Origin: Thermoplasmatota archaeon
GTDB taxonomy: Archaea > Thermoplasmatota > Penumbrarchaeia > Penumbrarchaeales > Penumbrarchaeaceae
DNA length: 8,079 nucleotides
Assembly (NCBI GenBank): GCA_030600725.1
Contig: JAUVLN010000087.1
Span: 1 to 8,079 of the forward strand
Direction of reading: 5' to 3'
Shown here: positions 6,072 to 8,079 of the stretch, in pieces
How positions within the stretch are numbered: the stretch's first letter is position 1
How the letters are laid out: each line of letters opens with the position of its first letter
Notes under the pieces: model-generated
What the model was told of the DNA's origin: nothing
Databases searched by the model: none
The model's input: only the letters and a program-made list of their open reading frames with translations
Made by a program: the position numbers and the translations under genes

Positions 6072-8079
6072 TTAACCGTGTCCCTCTGTTGCATGGTCTA
6101 TGTCCTTATACAGTGAATCGACCGTATCCGCCTCCTCCTCCGAGAGCAGTTTCAAACCGAGAGAGAAGAAAGCCTTCTTCACGTCCCTGAGTACCTCTCT
6201 CTTCTTTTTCCTGAAGTCAAACGAGAAGCTGGTGATCGTCCAATCCGTGATATTGGATGTCCCCACAAGGCCTTCCGATAGGTCGGAAGGGTCTGATCTC
6301 TGCTGAAACCTTCTAAGCGATAGGGTCGCGATCGGGCTGTTGTTCTTGAAGACGAGGAACCCCTTTCCCTTTGGAATGGTGTCCTTGATGAACCGAAGGG
6401 AGACCCTGTTCATCCTGTCCTTTGGCGATAGTATGATAAGATCATCATCCGAACCTCCGCCCTCATCTTCCCGGTCATATGCTGACCTGTTGAGCGATGA
6501 TCGAACCTCTTCGATTCCCCATACCTTGGACCCTTCGACCGAGTATATGATCTTGGGGGGGGTACAAAGGGACAACCGTCTCTGGATATGATCCTTTGAC
6601 AGCTCGCCCAGTAATACCCTGAACTTTGCCCTATCGCAGATGGAGGGCGAATGGTTTATCACATCCTGATATGTGAAGGTTCCAAGGTTCCTGGCCGCCC
6701 TGAGGATCCAGGCTCTTTGATGAACACCTCTATCCTTTTCGCAGCGGTTACCAAGTTCCCAGAAAGGAACCCTGGCCTTTCCCCATGCGTCTTCCATGAG
6801 GAAACCCATCTTGATCAGTTCCGTCAGATCCTTCTTTTCGAGAAGGATCGTGGCCTGTCCTGTTTCATCCGCCTCGGAGGTGAACCCCTCCAACTTGTTT
6901 TTCAGGTTTCGATCCATTCCGGATCTGAGAGATCGTGACATGGGGGACAAGGTGGAGATAATCTCCTTCGTGGACCATATGGGACGTGGTTGATCGATCA
7001 TGGCCTTGTAAAGAGTGTATTTTTTAGTTATATCCTTGAGGTCCGGTAATTTTTCACTCCAGAAGAGGGTGAGTTCAGACCAGTCCAGTGCAGTTTTTTC
7101 CGATATCCCCATGATGGATCTGATGGGGCTTTGCGCATCCTCCTTCATGATCACCTTTATCTCTACAGCCTTGTCAGGGTTGGGCCTTGGGTGTCGGTGC
7201 GTTCCTAGCCTACTGAGGAGCTCCCATCTATCGCTGACACCTCCCAGATTCATGATCACCTCAAGGGGATGTTTTGGGCGGCTTATCCTGGAAAGCCCCT
7301 GATTGATGAACATCCGCTCCAGAAGGACATCGTCGGTAATGTCCTCCACGACCTCCGCCCCACGGAGGAGTATCCGCCCCGATGCGGTCTTATGTTCTTT
7401 GAAACCCCCCTTGAGAAAAAGCTCCACAGCGGATCTGGCCGCCTCTCCCGCAGGGATTCCCATGATCTTCTCGATGATCACAACGTCGAAACCCAGTTCT
7501 TCGTACCTTGAGATCGCATGAATGAATGCAGAGGTATTCCTCTCCAGTTCGTGGAATGCTTCCACTTCAATGTCCAGGATCCTGATGGAATCCCGTGTCT
7601 CGAGGATCTGTGCGAATCCGCTGCAAGATCCGTTCTTGAGGGAGATAAGTTTCGTGCTTCTCGCTCCACGAACTCTCTCTTTTTCTGACCAGGACGGAGC
7701 CTGCCCGGTTAATAGTAAACCGGGATCGGTCACAGGAAGTGCGATGAACTCATCCATATCGGGACGATCTATTGTGATCCCGTGATGATCCCTTATCATC
7801 AACCAGATGGACAGCTTCCCTTTGGAATGACCGCTCCCACCTTCCATGGGGCCTCTCGGTCCCGGAAAAAGAACGACCCGCCCCTCGCTAACAGCCGATA
7901 TTATCCCTGGGGGATAGAAACCTCCTTCCCAGTTGAACAGCTTGGACAGCTCTCTCAGCGTGAAGGGGCCGAACCTCTTGAGGAACTTGCAGATCGATTC
8001 GACCTCCGCCAGGGTCCTCTCTTCCCCGTCAAATGGGGGCAGCGAGGTGACCATTAACTCCTCGGATGCGCCGATCAGC
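6072..8079 (-). CDS. C-terminal part of a probable Lhr-family helicase-like protein (N-terminus outside the window)
   Basis: The frame is open from the right edge to TAA at 6072. An ATG at 8054 would give 660 residues, but the eight codons upstream (LIGASEEL) are also open. The ATG has only GAGGAG three bases away, so an entry from a longer protein is more likely. Residues here count from that ATG. Residues about 17-44 (FLKRFGPFTLRELSKLF) look like the winged helix in which Lhr helicases carry a GPFT-x-x-E motif, and the sequence just before it also fits Lhr. Near the C-terminus, DLIILSPKDRMNRVS (538-552) followed by GKGFLVFKNNSPIATL (563-578) resembles the tail of Lhr-CTD and AlkZ/YcaQ-type winged-helix proteins. 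The middle is diverged, helical and charged. Helicase motifs would lie outside the window. The family call rests on recalled motif patterns, not a search. Lhr proteins act in DNA repair as 3'-5' translocases. A stand-alone winged-helix protein is the alternative. Confidence 0.55.
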   Translation of the reverse strand, partial: LIGASEELMVTSLPPFDGEERTLAEVESICKFLKRFGPFTLRELSKLFNWEGGFYPPGIISAVSEGRVVLFPGPRGPMEGGSGHSKGKLSIWLMIRDHHGITIDRPDMDEFIALPVTDPGLLLTGQAPSWSEKERVRGARSTKLISLKNGSCSGFAQILETRDSIRILDIEVEAFHELERNTSAFIHAISRYEELGFDVVIIEKIMGIPAGEAARSAVELFLKGGFKEHKTASGRILLRGAEVVEDITDDVLLERMFINQGLSRISRPKHPLEVIMNLGGVSDRWELLSRLGTHRHPRPNPDKAVEIKVIMKEDAQSPIRSIMGISEKTALDWSELTLFWSEKLPDLKDITKKYTLYKAMIDQPRPIWSTKEIISTLSPMSRSLRSGMDRNLKNKLEGFTSEADETGQATILLEKKDLTELIKMGFLMEDAWGKARVPFWELGNRCEKDRGVHQRAWILRAARNLGTFTYQDVINHSPSICDRAKFRVLLGELSKDHIQRRLSLCTPPKIIYSVEGSKVWGIEEVRSSLNRSAYDREDEGGGSDDDLIILSPKDRMNRVSLRFIKDTIPKGKGFLVFKNNSPIATLSLRRFQQRSDPSDLSEGLVGTSNITDWTITSFSFDFRKKKREVLRDVKKAFFSLGLKLLSEEEADTVDSLYKDIDHATEGHG

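Overview
The window reads as archaeal chromosomal DNA, most likely euryarchaeal and probably Thermoplasmatota (inference, about 60% sure). Three things point there: GGTGATC/GGAGGG ribosome binding sites, BRE+TATA-like promoter elements instead of bacterial -35/-10 boxes, and Arg codons dominated by AGG/AGA. Large secreted proteins with thrombospondin-type-3 (TSP3) calcium repeats or Asp-box propellers joined to Ig/FN3-like domains are also common in that group.

All three genes lie on the minus strand, so transcription runs from high to low coordinates. (1) 6072-8079 is the C-terminal part of a large protein that enters from beyond the right edge. Its winged-helix start and its tail resemble the C-terminal region of Lhr-family DNA helicases. 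(2) 3479-5905 is a complete 808-residue secreted protein with about eleven TSP3-type calcium-binding repeats and a Trp/Tyr-rich domain of unknown function. It has its own BRE/TATA promoter and a strong UUCG-capped terminator. (3) 1-3051 is a secreted protein of at least 1017 residues, cut by the left edge. It has a six-bladed Asp-box beta-propeller followed by several Ig/FN3-like beta-sandwich segments. It is the longest open frame in the window.

The most unusual part is the 427-base gap between genes 2 and 3 (3052-3478). Within 3235-3434 there are five consecutive potential stem-loops. The outer two share an identical 28-bp core, present as direct repeats 158 bp apart. Each core is closed by a 7-bp flanking stem whose sequence differs between the copies while pairing is kept, which is compensatory change. 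Three further inverted repeats with 9- to 10-bp perfect arms sit between them. No feature type I recognise explains this block. It could be a structured RNA, a small non-coding mobile element or a hairpin recombination/replication site.

The two secreted proteins are neighbours on the same strand but have separate promoters and a terminator between them. Both probably act at the cell surface or outside the cell. Nothing in the window links them functionally to the Lhr-like protein.
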